Shown here in pieces: positions 35,094-46,418 of a stretch of DNA of 64,000 nucleotides. The first letter of the stretch is position 1, and the number at the start of each line of letters is the position of its first letter. Source of the stretch: Gonatopus flavifemur (lineage: Eukaryota; Arthropoda; Insecta; Hymenoptera; Dryinidae); the NCBI GenBank assembly GCA_018340375.1, contig JAFFJZ010000031.1, positions 992,001-1,056,000 on the forward strand, in the 5' to 3' direction. Below the pieces are notes generated by a model. That model ran no database searches and was not told where the DNA came from. It was given only the letters and a program-made list of their open reading frames with translations. The position numbers were made by a program, and so were the translations under genes.

Positions 35094-36752
35094 CAGGGTG
35101 ACTCAGAACGTCATGAAGTCCTGCGGTGAGAATATTCCTGAGGTGATTTGGAGAAGATATTTCCTTTGGCAAATTTTGATCTGAGGCCTAGTTTTAGAGT
35201 TATAGCCATTCGCAGTTGACCAATCGGGACGTTGCTATACCGTTGATACAGGGATGCCACTACGAACAGCTGACGCAGAGGGTTTAACTGAGTGTGAAGG
35301 GCGAAGTGAGGTATTTTCAGATGTGGAATATGAGAAAATGCGTGAATCCAAGGAATTGCACGGTATTCAAGACCAAGGATATGTATTTTGTATGTTGAGG
35401 ATAAATTTCGATCGAGATAAGGAACAGAAAAATTTTTGTAAAAATGAATTTTTCAAAAGTCACCTCATTCGATTCGAAATCACTCGAAACGTGTGAAAAA
35501 GTCGTTAGGAGGGCATTTCGGCCGTCGTAATCCCGTTAGAACTGAGAGGTCGATGACGAATGTTGCAAAATTATTCTAAGTTCAATGACGGGTGCAAAAA
35601 ATGAAAAAAATCGATTTCTCCGTCCTTTCTGAACGCACAGATGTGATTAACTCCATTCTTTGTTCAGCTCGGCCTCCTCTTGCAGAATAAACGATTCTTG
35701 GTACCGGTTATAATTGGACGTCGATAAATTCAGAAAAATTCACAAGTTCAATCACGAAGGAGGGACTTGTAAATTTTTGAAAAAATCAATTTTTCAAAAG
35801 GCATCTCGTTCGACTCAGAATCACTCGACACGTGTGAAAAAGTCGTTTGGAGGGCATTTCGGTCATCTTAATCGCCTTAGACCTCACAGGTGGATAAACG
35901 ATTGTTGCAAAATTATTCTAAGTGCAATGACAATCACACCTGTCCGTTCAGAAATGACGAAGAAATCGATTTTTTTCATTTATTGCACCTGTCATTGCAC
36001 TTAGAATAATTTTGCAACAATCGTTTATCCACCTGTGAGGTCTAAGGCGATTAAGATGACCGAAATGCCCTCCGAACGACTTTTTCACACGTTTCGAGTG
36101 ATTCTGAGTCGAACGAGATGCCTTTTGAAAAATTGATTTTTTCAAAAATTTACAAGTCCCTCCTTCGTGATTGAACTTGTGAATTTTTCTGAATTTATCG
36201 ACGTCCTATTATAACCGGTACCAAGAATCGTTTATTCTGCAAGAGGAGGCCGAGCTGAACAAAGAATGGAGTTAATCACATCTGTGCGTTCAGAAATGAC
36301 GGAGTTCTAACGGGATTACGACGGCCGAAATGCCCTCCTAACGACTTTTTCACACGTTTCGAGTGATTTCGAATCGAATGAGGTGACTTTTGAAAAATTC
36401 ATTTTTACAAAAATTTTTCTGTTCCTTATCTCGATCGAAATTTATCCTCAACATACAAAATGCATATCCTTGGTCTTGAATACCGTGCAATTCCTTGGAT
36501 TCACGCATTTTCTCATATTCCACATCTGAAAATACCTCACTTCGCCCTTCACACTCAGTTAAACCCTCTGCGTCAGCTGTTCGTAGTGGCATCCCTGTAT
36601 CAACGGTATAGCAACGTCCCGATTGGTCAACTGCGAATGGCTATAACTCTAAAACTAGGCCTCAGATCAAAATTTGCCAAAGGAAATATCTTCTCCAAAT
36701 CACCTCAGGAATATTCTCACCGCGGGACTTGATGACGTTCTGACTCACCCTG
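35094..36752. mobile_element. 1.66-kb fold-back element with TA duplication
   Basis: The ends are CAGGGTGACTCAGAACGTC and its inverted match TGACGTTCTGACTCACCCTG, flanked by TA at 35092-35093 and 36753-36754. The left arm (35094-35933) and right arm (35988-36752) are reverse complements, apart from a ~90-bp deletion in the right arm near 36303. An identical 80-codon frame (35254-35496 plus; 36350-36592 minus) is a consequence. The left arm also holds a direct duplication of ~200 bp (35440-35630 and 35780-35985). No transposase is present. Confidence 0.92.
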
Positions 36753-37381
36753 TATACGTTATAAATGAAATTATCATCAAGTTGATGATGCATATAGCAT
36801 AACTACACCCTGATAAAAATAGCCATTAGAAACAAACAGAACCTTCAACTGAACCCGACGGAATCAATATGTGTTTTCCAAAAACACACATTGATATTGA
36901 CTCCTTTAGATTCGGACAGAGGTTCTGTCCGTTTTTAACGGTCAGTCCACTCTTCTTATTCTCCGAGCTGAATTATATTTCCATTCTCACTCTATCCCAG
37001 ATAGTGCCAGAGTCTCCCCAGACAGCACAACTAGTTCTCAAACAGTTCTTAGAGAATAACATTCGAATGTCACGCTTTTTGAGGGAATTCTTTAAGAATA
37101 AGCACAATCATTCATTTGAATACAGAGATAATTTAAAAGTATGCCCGTTATGTCAGTAGAAATGAAAACATATATAAGCTCAGGAAGAACACGTAATCTG
37201 TCCAAAAGAATTCATAATGCATTTACATCTGAATTAATTGAGTATAAATACATCATACTACAAAACAGGCATTCAGAACTTTCTCATAATTCAATAAATT
37301 TTTGTGATTGAATATCAAGTCTTTCACAAATTTCCTATCGAAAAAGATAGAGATCACAGAGTTTTTCCCATTGTTTTTTTA

Positions 37382-38672
37382 CAGGTTGGTTGGAAAGTTT
37401 TGAAAGCGACACCTATCAACCAGTACAGGCATCAAAATTTATACGCTATTTGTATATTTCATCCTTCATTTGAACACACACACAATTTTATTCCGATCTG
37501 TCAATTCATTCTTTGTTTACAAGCCATTCGAAGTTGACGTGTCAGTGTATTTTGTGAAAATGGAAAAATCCGAATATCGTGCAGTGATAAAATTCTTTGT
37601 TTTAGAAGGTTTATCAGCAACAGAAATCCATACTAAAATGAAGAAAGTGTTGAAGGAATCTGCTCCTTCATTTCCAACTGTACATCGATGGGTTCGAGAG
37701 TTTGAACGTGATCGTACAAACGTTGAAGATCAATCACGTAGTGGACGTCCAAAAAGTGCAACGAAATCAGACATCATTGAGCAAGTCTAAGATATTGTTT
37801 GTGAAGATCCAAGTGTGACTAAGCGCGAAATTGCTGATATCATAGGCATCTCGGATGAACGAGTACTCCATATTTCACACGAAGAATTACATATGGAAAA
37901 GCTTTTTGGAAAGTTGGTACCGCATTCGTTGACAATTCAACAAAAACTGAATCGAAAACAAATTTCTCAGCGTAATTTGGAGCGTTTTAAGCAGAATAAG
38001 ACCGATTTTTTACGTCGTTTCGTAACTGTGGACGAAACTTGGATCTACCATCATGATCTCAAACTGAAACAAGAACGTTTACAGTGGACTGAAGCAAGTT
38101 GTTCAGCTCCAAAACAGGTGAAGTCAGAACGATCGGCAAAAAAGGTGTTAGCATCGGTTTTTTGGGACGCAAAAGGGGTTTTGTTGATTGATTATCTCGG
38201 AGAAGGTAAAACAATGAACTCTGAATATTATTGCAACCTTTTGGACCAGTTGGATGAAAAAATTCGTGGAAAAAGACCCGGTTTACGGAAGAAAAAAATT
38301 ATTTTTCATCAAGACAATGTACGTGTTCACACAAGTGTTCTGACGATGGCTAAACTGAACGAATCGAAGTACGAATTGCTTGAACACCCACCGTATTCAC
38401 CAGATTTGGCTCCCTCCGACTATTACCTCTTCAGAAATTTGAAACAATTCCTTCGTGGAAAGCGTTTTTCGTCGAATGAAGAAGCTATTGCAGCTGTGGA
38501 ACAGTATTTTGCGGAGCTTCCGAAAAATCATTACTGAGATGGTATGAAATTATTGGAGGATCGTTGGAATAAGTGTGTTGAAGTTGAGGGAGACTATATT
38601 GAATAAAGAAATCATTTCATCAAAAAATACACATTCCTTCATTTTTGCTTCCAAAACTTTTCAACCAACCTG
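37382..38672 (+). mobile_element. full-length mariner transposon (1291 bp)
   Basis: The terminal inverted repeats CAGGTTGGTTGGAAAGTTTT (left) and CAGGTTGGTTGAAAAGTTTT (inverted, right) are flanked by TA at 37380-37381 and 38673-38674. The length, TA target and internal transposase gene are typical of mariner. Both ends and the whole gene are present, so it is structurally complete even though the gene is broken. Confidence 0.95.
37560..38606 (+). pseudogene. mariner transposase, two in-frame stops
   Basis: From the Met at 37560 the frame carries the N-terminal helix-turn-helix region (KFFVLEGLSATEIHTKM, then WVREFERDRTNVEDQSRSG), interrupted by TAA at 37788-37790. It resumes with KREIADIIGIS and LVPHSLTIQQK. 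The catalytic triad is visible: TVDETWIYHHD, HQDNVRVHTS and HPPYSPDLAPSDYYLF. There are 34 residues between the second and third Asp, i.e. D,D34D as in true mariners. A TGA at 38535-38537 cuts the last ~22 residues; translation would otherwise reach a TAA at 38604-38606 (about 348 codons, the normal family length). There are no frameshifts and only two point stops, so this copy is rather young but inactive. Confidence 0.95.
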
Positions 38673-38689
38673 TATAAGGGATTTCCCAC

Positions 38690-38960
38690 ACTCGATGCAA
38701 TTGATGAGTTCTTCCACACATGAAAGCCCTGGTCAAAAAAACTTAACAAACCTAAACTCCAAGTGGTCTTCAGGTTTGTTTAGAAGCTACTATGTCTTTT
38801 GGTTTCGTGAATTTGTGAAGTAAAACTAAACCCGCAATTTATGATTCAATCCCAAATCCACGCAAACAATGACTTTCCAATTGTTTTAGCATTTAATCGT
38901 ATAATCTTTTTAGGTAAATTTGGAGCTTTAATGGAACCAATTCATCCTGCACACTTCCAG
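38690..38960. repeat. fragment of the CGGAAGT-type satellite
   Basis: AACAAACCTAAACTCCAAG and the following ~200 bp resemble 41145-41290 (AACAAACCTAAAC) and 6840-6870. This is an isolated partial monomer next to the mariner element. Confidence 0.45.
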
Positions 38961-39029
38961 AAATGAGGAACTAGGTTTTTCAGGTTCCATTCCGCAATTC
39001 TATAAAATATTTTACGCCCACGAATACCC

Positions 39030-39310
39030 GCCCCAGTGGGAATGAATCATATATGACCCATATATGACCCACATATGATCCATATATGATTCCCACAAAA
39101 CATATATGACCATATATGACCCATATATGACCCACATATGATCCATATATGATTCCCACAAAACATATATGACCATATATGCCCCATATATGACACACAT
39201 AAGACCCATATATGACCCATATATGTGGCCGAAGCCTCATCAGTGATACATACAAAGCATATATGGTACCGCGGGCAACATATATGTTTGCAGGAAACGG
39301 TCAAAAACAT
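39030..39310. repeat. CATATATGACC minisatellite
   Basis: A 64-bp unit (CATATATGACCCACATATG..CCCACAAAA) is repeated at about 39061 and 39125. It is built from a degenerate 10-11-bp subunit CATATATGAC. The related sequence extends to 39310. Frames on the minus strand (VIYGSYMVIYVLWESYMDH) merely translate the repeat. Confidence 0.9.
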
Positions 39311-40230
39311 ATATGATTCATATTTGGTATAATGATTTGCTATGTATGGATCATTTCATATCGGATTTTCCAAGAGTTCATGAATCTTTTCGAAATGGTT
39401 ATCCCGAATTCTCTGTTGAAAATGTGAGATACGTATCATTTGTTTGTTCTTTTCTTATTCTATTATGATTCCAGGTTTACAACATATGTCGAAGTTCTTG
39501 GTTCCTAAAACCCACTGTTTTTCAAATGCCTGTATCTTGGAAAGCTTTCAATACAAAAAATTATTACCAAGGCATGGAACTTAGGATTTTGCCTCAACTT
39601 TTCACAAAGTCAAGAGAAAATTTCTTTCCAAGGACGTATTTTGCCGTAATTCGACGATGGAAGTGTAGAGAGTATTTCATTCAAATTTTAATACGTTTGA
39701 TTTTCAAATTCCACAAGCAAAACTAATTTCTGGAACATAACGATAATTCTCGTTTCGTTTCCGAAAATGTTACTCCACGGCATCCGAGAAATCTAGACAA
39801 AATAAGGGCGGCCTGAGAACTCCGCGTGCTCGATTATTCAAGATTTGTAATGCAGCATAGATACGAGACATTTTATAGACGGATCGATGTGTAATTTCAA
39901 GTTATTGAGTCATCTTTTTTGTCTTGTTCTATTTATATTTCTTGCATATCGTAGAAAATTACCATTTTCAGAACTGAACCAAAAGTATTGCTATGCACCA
40001 TAGATCGATCGTGTTTGTTAAATAAAAAAATCAACCCGTTGAGGTCACACTTCAAAGTACTTACGTGAAGGTTACACAGGGTCTTTCGGACCTCAAACCA
40101 AAGCAACAGATGTCATTCACGCAGTCTTTCAAATATCGTTGCAGATTTCTCGGTAAAATTCACATTTCGGTGTCTTTGACAATAACAGAAGGCAGCACAA
40201 ATGAAAATTCACGACAAGCACTGTAAGCTA

Positions 40231-40384
40231 CCCTGACGAAAATTATTGTCATAATTTCTCATAATTTCTCATTGTCCCAATTCATGGAAAAAATATGAGA
40301 AAGAACAATAGAATTCCTCATCTTCACCCATGAATTGGGACAATGAGAAATTATGAGAAATTAGGACAAAAATTTTCGTCAGGG
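40231..40384. mobile_element. 154-bp palindromic MITE
   Basis: CCCTGACGAAAATT..GTCATAATTTCTCAT at the left mirrors the right end, with TA at 40229-40230 and 40385-40386. Arms of ~60 bp are nearly perfect around a ~35-bp centre. Confidence 0.92.
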
Positions 40385-40802
40385 TACGGAACCACAGACT
40401 CCCCCTAGAGCCTTTTGGACTCCTGGTGATCTCAAAGGGCTGAAAATGTCCAAATTCGAATGAACTATTATTTTTACCTCCACCGTAGGAGTTCCACTAG
40501 ACACAAATTGGAAAAAAAAATTTCACTCGAATTTTCGAAAAGTTCAGAAAAAATCCCAACTTTCATGCCTTATTAGTAATTCTGTGTGTTGAGACCTTTT
40601 CGAGATACACGCATTCAAAAAGGACTGGATTTTTCAAAACTAAAAGCTCTGACACATTGTGAACTGGTGAACACAATGAAATAAAAAAGAGCAAACAAAC
40701 GAATTTGACGAGTATCTCATATTTTTCAACGAAGAATTCAAAAATAATTATTCTCAAAATATTGAGGAACTCATTGTGAATCTGACCTGCAATAACTCAT
40801 AT

Positions 40803-41098
40803 ATGTTTTATATGTGATCCACAATTGTTGATCCACCAATTCGGAGTCCATATATGAGCCATATGTGGTTTTCAAAAATAAGCGGGAGTTCATGTACGTG
40901 AAAGAAGTCGCTCCTTTCAAGCGACCGGCGGTGGCTCCAGTGAAAGGGGGATGGAGTCCGGTCCCAACGAACCGCGTTCAATTCTCGTAGGAGAGACTTT
41001 TTCATACCCCTCAATAAATGGAAATGAATCATATATGGGTCATATATGGGTCGTATATGGTTTATATATGGGTCATATGTGGGTCATATATGGTGTAT
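40803..41098. repeat. second CATATATGG minisatellite block
   Basis: TCATATATGGGTCATATATG at 41029-41095 and a short block at 40800-40870 carry the 39-kb minisatellite subunit, mostly in inverted orientation. The ~150 bp between them (40880-41000) is GC-richer, contains TTCAAGCGACCGGCGG and has no known function. Confidence 0.75.
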
Positions 41099-41099
41099 T

Positions 41100-42960
41100 T
41101 CCACTTGGGTGTTGGTGTCCGTAATTTCGGAAAGACTTCATTTAAGTACCCTAGTCAAAAAAACTAAACAAACCTAAACAAAAAATTCTCTCCAGGACTA
41201 CTTCCGACCTACTACATGTTTTTGTCTCGGTAATTTCGGAAGTGAATCTAAACATTAATTACATGCATCATTTCCGAATACACGCAAACAATGGCTCTAG
41301 TGTTGTTTCTATATTTCATTCATCGACTTACTTATGACAAGTTAAAGTTTTTATGCAACCAATTATTTAATCATACTTCCGCAATTCAAACACTGGATGT
41401 TTCAGATTCAGTTCCACATTTTGTGAATGAATTGATTCCAAACTTAACATTTAATTCTCCGAAAAAAATGGAATAAAAATTTTTTTCGAACTTATTTGAA
41501 CATTCAGAACATTTTGTGAATTCATGATCTCCAGTAATTCCGCACACGACTTTAGAAATTTACTCCTACCCAATGGGGATTCGAAACCTCACGGAACCTC
41601 CCTACTTATAAGACCTGTCTACCTGACCTCTAAGCTATTCTAACACGCTACTCTGCAGGCGCATCTTGCCAAAGATACTGTACAGCTGTTCAAGGACCTA
41701 ATCACGCATGCGTGATTGGGTTTCCGTGTATTCCCACGTAGACCTAAGAGAAGTGTTTCCATTTATTTTAGATCTACTTCCGAAGGAACATGCTTTAGAG
41801 CAATTGACTTTTATGTCTGCATAAATGATTTCCAATGACTTAGGTACATATCTTGGGTTATAATCTGTTTAGGTTTACTTATGAGAAATCATAAATAAAA
41901 TTTTGATGAATGTTTACGCGTCGTATGACACGATCAACTTCCGCGAGATTCCGTTCCAGCCTAAAAAAACTGTTCCCAATGATTCTCAATCTACTTCCGA
42001 AGGAACATGCTTTAGAGCAATCGACTTTTATGTCCGCATAAATGATTTCCAATGACTAAGGTATATCTTAGGTTATAATCTGTTTAGGTCTACTCATGAA
42101 GATTCGAAAATAAAATTTTTATAAATGTTTACGCGTTGTGTGATCTGATCAACTTCCGCGAGATGCGGAAATATTTATCAAAGTTTTGTTCCAATTTTTC
42201 GCAATAGGTAAACCGAAGTACAACAAAACGCAAACTGCTTCAAAATGATTTGAAATCATTAATGTATACTAATCGTAATTGTTCACAAAATGATGGTGCG
42301 GAAATAGATTTGAAATGCATGGAAGTATTTTGTTTAGGTTTCAACGTGAACTCGCGGAAGTGGATCAAGTCACAAAATGCGGGAACATGTGTCAAAGTTT
42401 TGTTTTTGATTTTTCGCAAGTAAACCGCAGTACACCAAAACCCAAAATACCCCCAAGTGATTCGAAGTCATTATGTGCATACTATTCATAACTGTTCCTA
42501 AGCTGATTGGTACGGAAATAGAGTTGAAATGTACGGAAGTATTTAGTCTAGGTTTTAACGTGAACTCGCGGAAGTGGATCAAGTGACAAAATGCGGAAAC
42601 ATTCATCAAAGTTTTTTTTCCGATTCTTCGTAAGTAGACTAAAGTACACCAGAACTCAGAATACCCCCCAAGTAATTTGGAGTCATTATGTGCGTACCAT
42701 TCGTAACTGTTCCTAAACTCATTGGTGCGGAAATAAAGTGAAAAGCACTGACACAGTTTTCTCCCACTGTTTCCTAAGTGAACGGAATCTGTAATGTACT
42801 TCGGGTAATATTCAAGTGAACCTAAACTCTTTTCATCTGAATTGCGGAAGTCGGCGAAATCAACTGTGATGCGGAACAAAATCCCAAGTGATTTGAAACC
42901 CCCTACATGTGTCAAATCTTGGTTCGGAAGTAGTCGGAAGAGCTCCTAAGTAATTTGAAA
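41100..42960. repeat. 214-217-bp satellite array
   Basis: CTTCCGAAGGAACATGCTTT starts at 41777 and 41994 (217 bp). GTACACCARAACCCAAAATAC-like blocks recur at about 42215, 42429 and 42643 (214 bp), each followed by GAANTCATTATG and a GTGCGGAAATAGA-type block. CGCGGAAGTGGATCAAGT marks successive monomers. Monomers diverge by ~10-20%. A minus-strand frame of 181 codons (42370-42915) is a repeat translation. Confidence 0.85.
41565..41639 (-). ncRNA. tRNA-like sequence, probable SINE head or tRNA pseudogene
   Basis: The minus strand shows a box-A-like TAGCTTAGAGGTCAGG (41623-41638) and a box-B-like GGTTTCGAATCCC about 35 nt downstream, at typical tRNA spacing. The T-stem is imperfect and no good acceptor stem forms, so a functional tRNA is unlikely; a tRNA-derived SINE fits better. 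The 3' body of such a SINE was not delimited. Confidence 0.35.
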
Positions 42961-42969
42961 ACATTTACT

Positions 42970-43700
42970 TCAAAAATCTTCAGATTCGTTTAGATATTTT
43001 AACCAGAAAGATCGTTTGTATAAATGCATTTTTACAGTCAATGTTCACATATTTTCAGTTCATTAATAATTCACTTCATTATCCACGAACAATTCATGAA
43101 TTTTTGCACACTTCTCTTCTTCAGAGTTACATCATTTTGTTGTATACAAAACTTCAACCTTAAAATCATATGATATGTCAGTTATTCTCACATGTTATAT
43201 GTTTCTTGCACCGAAATGAATTGCTAACTGAGTATTACATTGCATAATTCACTTCACTCTATTAAACACTACCAAAATCTCGTACACGCAGCTATTCAAT
43301 CAATTTATAAAAGAACTTATACTACTAATTGTATCTTGGACATTACTTGTATTCAAAGACTTTTACAAATTCAGAAAGACTCTGATTGAATTCTTGTTGA
43401 TCGAAGTTGATGGTATTCGTTATACATTCTTTTGGGCAGAACAGGACTGCATTTTGAACTTTCATAAAGATTCATATCCACTGTCATAACGGGTGGTCTT
43501 CACGGATACCTCATGCATTTTACTTCCATGTTCCTTATACATAAGAAAACGGAAGTATTGTAATAGGGTCAAAAATCGATGATGCTTAAGGGGGTATTTC
43601 GCTTTTTCCAAACGTCTTGGAACGTCGAAAAAACGCTATCCCCAAAAATGTCTGTGTATGTGTATGTGTGTGCGTGCGTGTACAATTTTCTTTGGCGCAC
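42970..43700. other. spacer with a TG-rich microsatellite
   Basis: No gene is seen. A TGTGTATGTGTG-type run lies at about 43650-43682. Confidence 0.5.
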
Positions 43701-43704
43701 GATA

Positions 43705-43828
43705 AAGCTGACATTTCATGGGGCGTCGAGCGGCAGCGTCAACATTGGAAGAAGAGGGAGATCCGATCGGTTCTCTTTTTTCTTCCAATGTTGACGCTGC
43801 CGCTCGACGCCCCATGAAATGTCAGCTT
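43705..43828. repeat. perfect 48-bp stem hairpin
   Basis: 43705-43752 is the exact reverse complement of 43781-43828 (starting AAGCTGACATTTCATGGGGC), with a 28-base loop. The stem is GC-rich (GGGGCGTCGAGCGGCAGCGTC within it). A perfect 48-bp stem in otherwise diverged DNA implies a young fold-back insertion or gene conversion. It may also be a double-stranded RNA source if transcribed. Confidence 0.92.
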
Positions 43829-43839
43829 CACTCTCCTCA

Positions 43840-44620
43840 GAATGCACCGATCGGGATAATTTTTTTTAATACGTTCATCTTTGAAAAGACTCGGGTCTAT
43901 TGGTTTTGGTGTCGATCGGATGACGCGTTCCAGGAATATAGCGGAGTATGTTTCTGAAAATCGTGTTTTTTGTGTTTGGCGTGCGATAACTCTTCTTAAG
44001 GCCTAGACACACACCCAATAAACATTTGATTTCTCAAGATATGTTTTAGATATGTTTAAGATGTCTTATGCGACACTTTTAGATATCTAAAAGATAACTT
44101 TTCGTATCTTGAGATATCTTAAACATATCTTACGTCTCTTAAAACGTCCAAGATATGTTTAAGATATCTCAAGATACGAAAAGTTATCTTTTAGATATCT
44201 AAAAGTGTCGCATAAGACATCTTAAACATATCTAAAACATATCTTGAGAAATCAAATGTTTATTGGGCAAGCTGCGTAAACGTAACAACGGATGCGTAGA
44301 AACCGTATACGAGACTTGTGTGCGTAGGCCCTTAGAATGCACCGATTTGATTAGTTTTTTTTTCGAACGTTTGTCTTGGAGAGGACACAAGGGCCATTGA
44401 TTTTGGTCTTGATCGGGTAACACGTTTTGAAAATATTGCGGAATACGTTTTTGAAAATCGTGATTCTGCGACCGCTCATATCTCCGCTTCCTATCATCCG
44501 ATTGCAATGGAATTTGTAGCACATTTTAGTTATGATCTGACAGTGCTTCCGTACGAGTTTCATCCCAATTGGGTGAAAACTGTGGACAAATTTTTTTTGA
44601 GATCCGCATCACAAACATGT
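43840..44620. repeat. duplicated segment around AGAATGCACCGAT
   Basis: AGAATGCACCGAT followed by ~100 bp of similar sequence (through a GGTCT/CGGGTC-like region and AATATNGCGGA) occurs near 43843 and 44335. The two copies are ~490 bp apart and flank the palindromic MITE at 44014-44267. Confidence 0.5.
44014..44267. mobile_element. 254-bp almost perfect palindromic MITE
   Basis: The ends CCCAATAAACATTTGATT and the inverted match at 44250-44267 bound arms of ~115 bp. The arms are composed of AAGATATG/GATATCTT words and are near-identical reverse complements around a ~16-bp centre at 44133-44150. No clear target duplication is seen. Such AAGATATCTT-rich palindromes are typical of foldback MITEs. 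Confidence 0.88.
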
Positions 44621-45814
44621 ATTCTCATTTTCATTGAGAACATGGAAGCACTGTATGCTTCTTCATACCGATTGTTTATGTGTATTTCAAGAAGTCCCAC
44701 TTGTAATCATCGAGAACTCTTCAAGAATTCTTTTGATACTTCATGAATTTATAGGAATGAATTCCGTAGGTATTCTTCACTCTGAATTCTCTGCGAACTC
44801 GAAAGGAACTTGTTTGCTTTCTGGGTCAACAAAGGCCTCCAGTTTGAGAGTAGAAAAAGAATTCATTATAAATACTTTCAATCCAAATTGAATTTTTTAT
44901 AAACACCTCAGTGTTCAGGAGGAATTTATATTGCAAGTTCGGAGGTAACTTCTGAAGATTCAAAATGTATTCATTTTGAATTCATCGGAGTTATATTGAA
45001 TATGAATGATCATGTGTGCTATCTGGGTATGTTTCATAATTCCATTTCTAAAGTCCATGAAGGGAAAAGTCCATTTTCGAAAGAATTCACAATAAAATTT
45101 TTTCATACTTTTGGATCTTTTCTACGATTGGCAGGGACTGATGAATCCAGGATTTAGAACATGACGATGGAAAGGTAGACAATGAGTTATTCGAAATTAT
45201 AAGCTGCTCTGAGCGCTCCGAACTGCTTTCAGCGTCAAGTTATCAGTCAACTAACATTAAGTTCCCAGAATTCTTCACATGTATACTTATTCAAGGAAAT
45301 TCACTTTCCTTTCCTTCTTTTCTCCATTCTTGATTCCAATAATCTATTGCTGTCCAATAATGAGATGAATAACGTGAGCCCAAGTGGTTTTCCATATCAC
45401 ATAATCTGAGGACATTTTCTTCATTGCTATGGTTCCTATCAAAACACGACATGAGTATTTAATTTTCATTTGTTTTCAATTGAATGCATATCCAGAGAAA
45501 GAAGTGGAATCCCAATAAAAAAGAACTCCAAAAAAGTACAAAAAATAACGCCAAGCACATGGAAGTGTGATCAATATCTGCTAAAACAATTCGATAAACC
45601 AATTCACAACAAAAATCTCATTACATTTGAAATTTCGATGCGATACAACAGGATATGCCCCATCTGAACAAAAAGATGTGAAATCAATATGTGCTGCCAA
45701 GTACATTTGGTTATCCAAATGGTATGTGAATGATTTTTTGTGTATTGTAACTTCGATTTTTTTCAATTCTATTCAAAGTGATTTATGATCTTTGGAAAAC
45801 ATCATTGTATTAAA
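44620..45814. other. AT-rich spacer
   Basis: I see no supported gene. Some sequence (GAATTC-rich, 44740-45000) resembles 34300-34600 in content, but boundaries are not visible. Confidence 0.4.
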
Positions 45815-46404
45815 TGTTACGTCCAGAGGAATCCTGCTCCGAGATGTATCGAAACAAGATTTCCCCTTGGCAACTAAAGGGAAGAAAGGTTGATGACCTT
45901 CCTTTCTATCCAGGATTCCCCATTTTTAGTGTCTTATGACGAGGACAGGGAGGATCGGGAAATGAGAATTGGGCACTTCAAATGAATACACTGAGTTAAA
46001 GTTGATTTGGATTCACTCAATAGATATTCCAGAACAATCAGAATACAAAAAAAATTACAGTATTGGATGTAGATTGATATAACAAAGGTCAATCATTGAA
46101 TTTGAACAAATATATAAAAAAAAAATCTATTCGGACCTCCAAGCATCCCAAGCACCGGCATAGGATACTCTGTATGAGAATTATTTCAGAACTAATTCCA
46201 CCCGTTCCTCGGCGTGAGAATATGATTGTTATAATCCAATTCAAACTTTACTTCTTTTTCTTATTTCCGCGCCTTTACCTTGTAACCTGTATGTTGCGCC
46301 ACCTGATGTCCTACGTATTCAACGATACTAAATTATACGCCAGTGTGCTCTAAGCCTTTCAACAAGACGAACGCGTGTTTTATTTTTTGCCCTTTATCCC
46401 AACA
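45815..46404 (+). mobile_element. 5' LTR of a Ty1/copia-type retrotransposon
   Basis: The segment begins TGTTACGTCCAG and ends ATCCCAACA, i.e. the TG...CA ends with TGTT/AACA inverted termini usual for LTRs. It is followed immediately by a copia-type primer-binding site. A TATATAAAA box lies near 46109 and a CGTGTTTTATTTT stretch near the 3' end. The LTR is 590 bp. The matching 3' LTR is not in the window. The sequence directly before it is TTAAA; the other target duplication cannot be checked. Confidence 0.75.
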
Positions 46405-46418
46405 GGTTATGGGCCCAG
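46405..46418 (+). promoter_or_regulatory. primer-binding site, initiator tRNA-Met anticodon arm
   Basis: GGTTATGGGCCCAG is exactly complementary to the anticodon stem-loop CTGGGCCCATAACC of eukaryotic initiator tRNA-Met. Drosophila copia-like elements prime from such an internal half-tRNA rather than from the tRNA 3' end. Its position directly after the LTR end settles both the LTR boundary and the superfamily. Confidence 0.9.

Larger units (their letters stand above)
33140..37150. repeat. long-period (~530-bp) degenerate repeats
   Basis: The block CGAGCTGAATTRTATTTCCATTCT occurs near 33350, 33870 and 36965. TTATAAATGATTC occurs near 33220, 33750 and (as TTATAAATGAAATTATC) 36760. GAAGAATTNTCTGAA occurs near 33655 and 34895. 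The spacing between the first two copies is ~520-530 bp. The array was later interrupted by the MITE at 33983-34295 and the fold-back at 35094-36752. Confidence 0.5.

Noticed and set aside
35254..35496. 80-codon frame repeated at 36350-36592 as a conserved gene pair
   Set aside because: The two frames are identical because they sit in the two arms of one fold-back element; no domain or start context supports a gene.
38980..39310. Tyr/Ile/Met-rich frames resembling membrane proteins
   Set aside because: They are translations of the CATATATGACC minisatellite.
42370..42915. 181-codon minus-strand frame
   Set aside because: It spans two and a half monomers of the 214-bp satellite and repeats itself internally.
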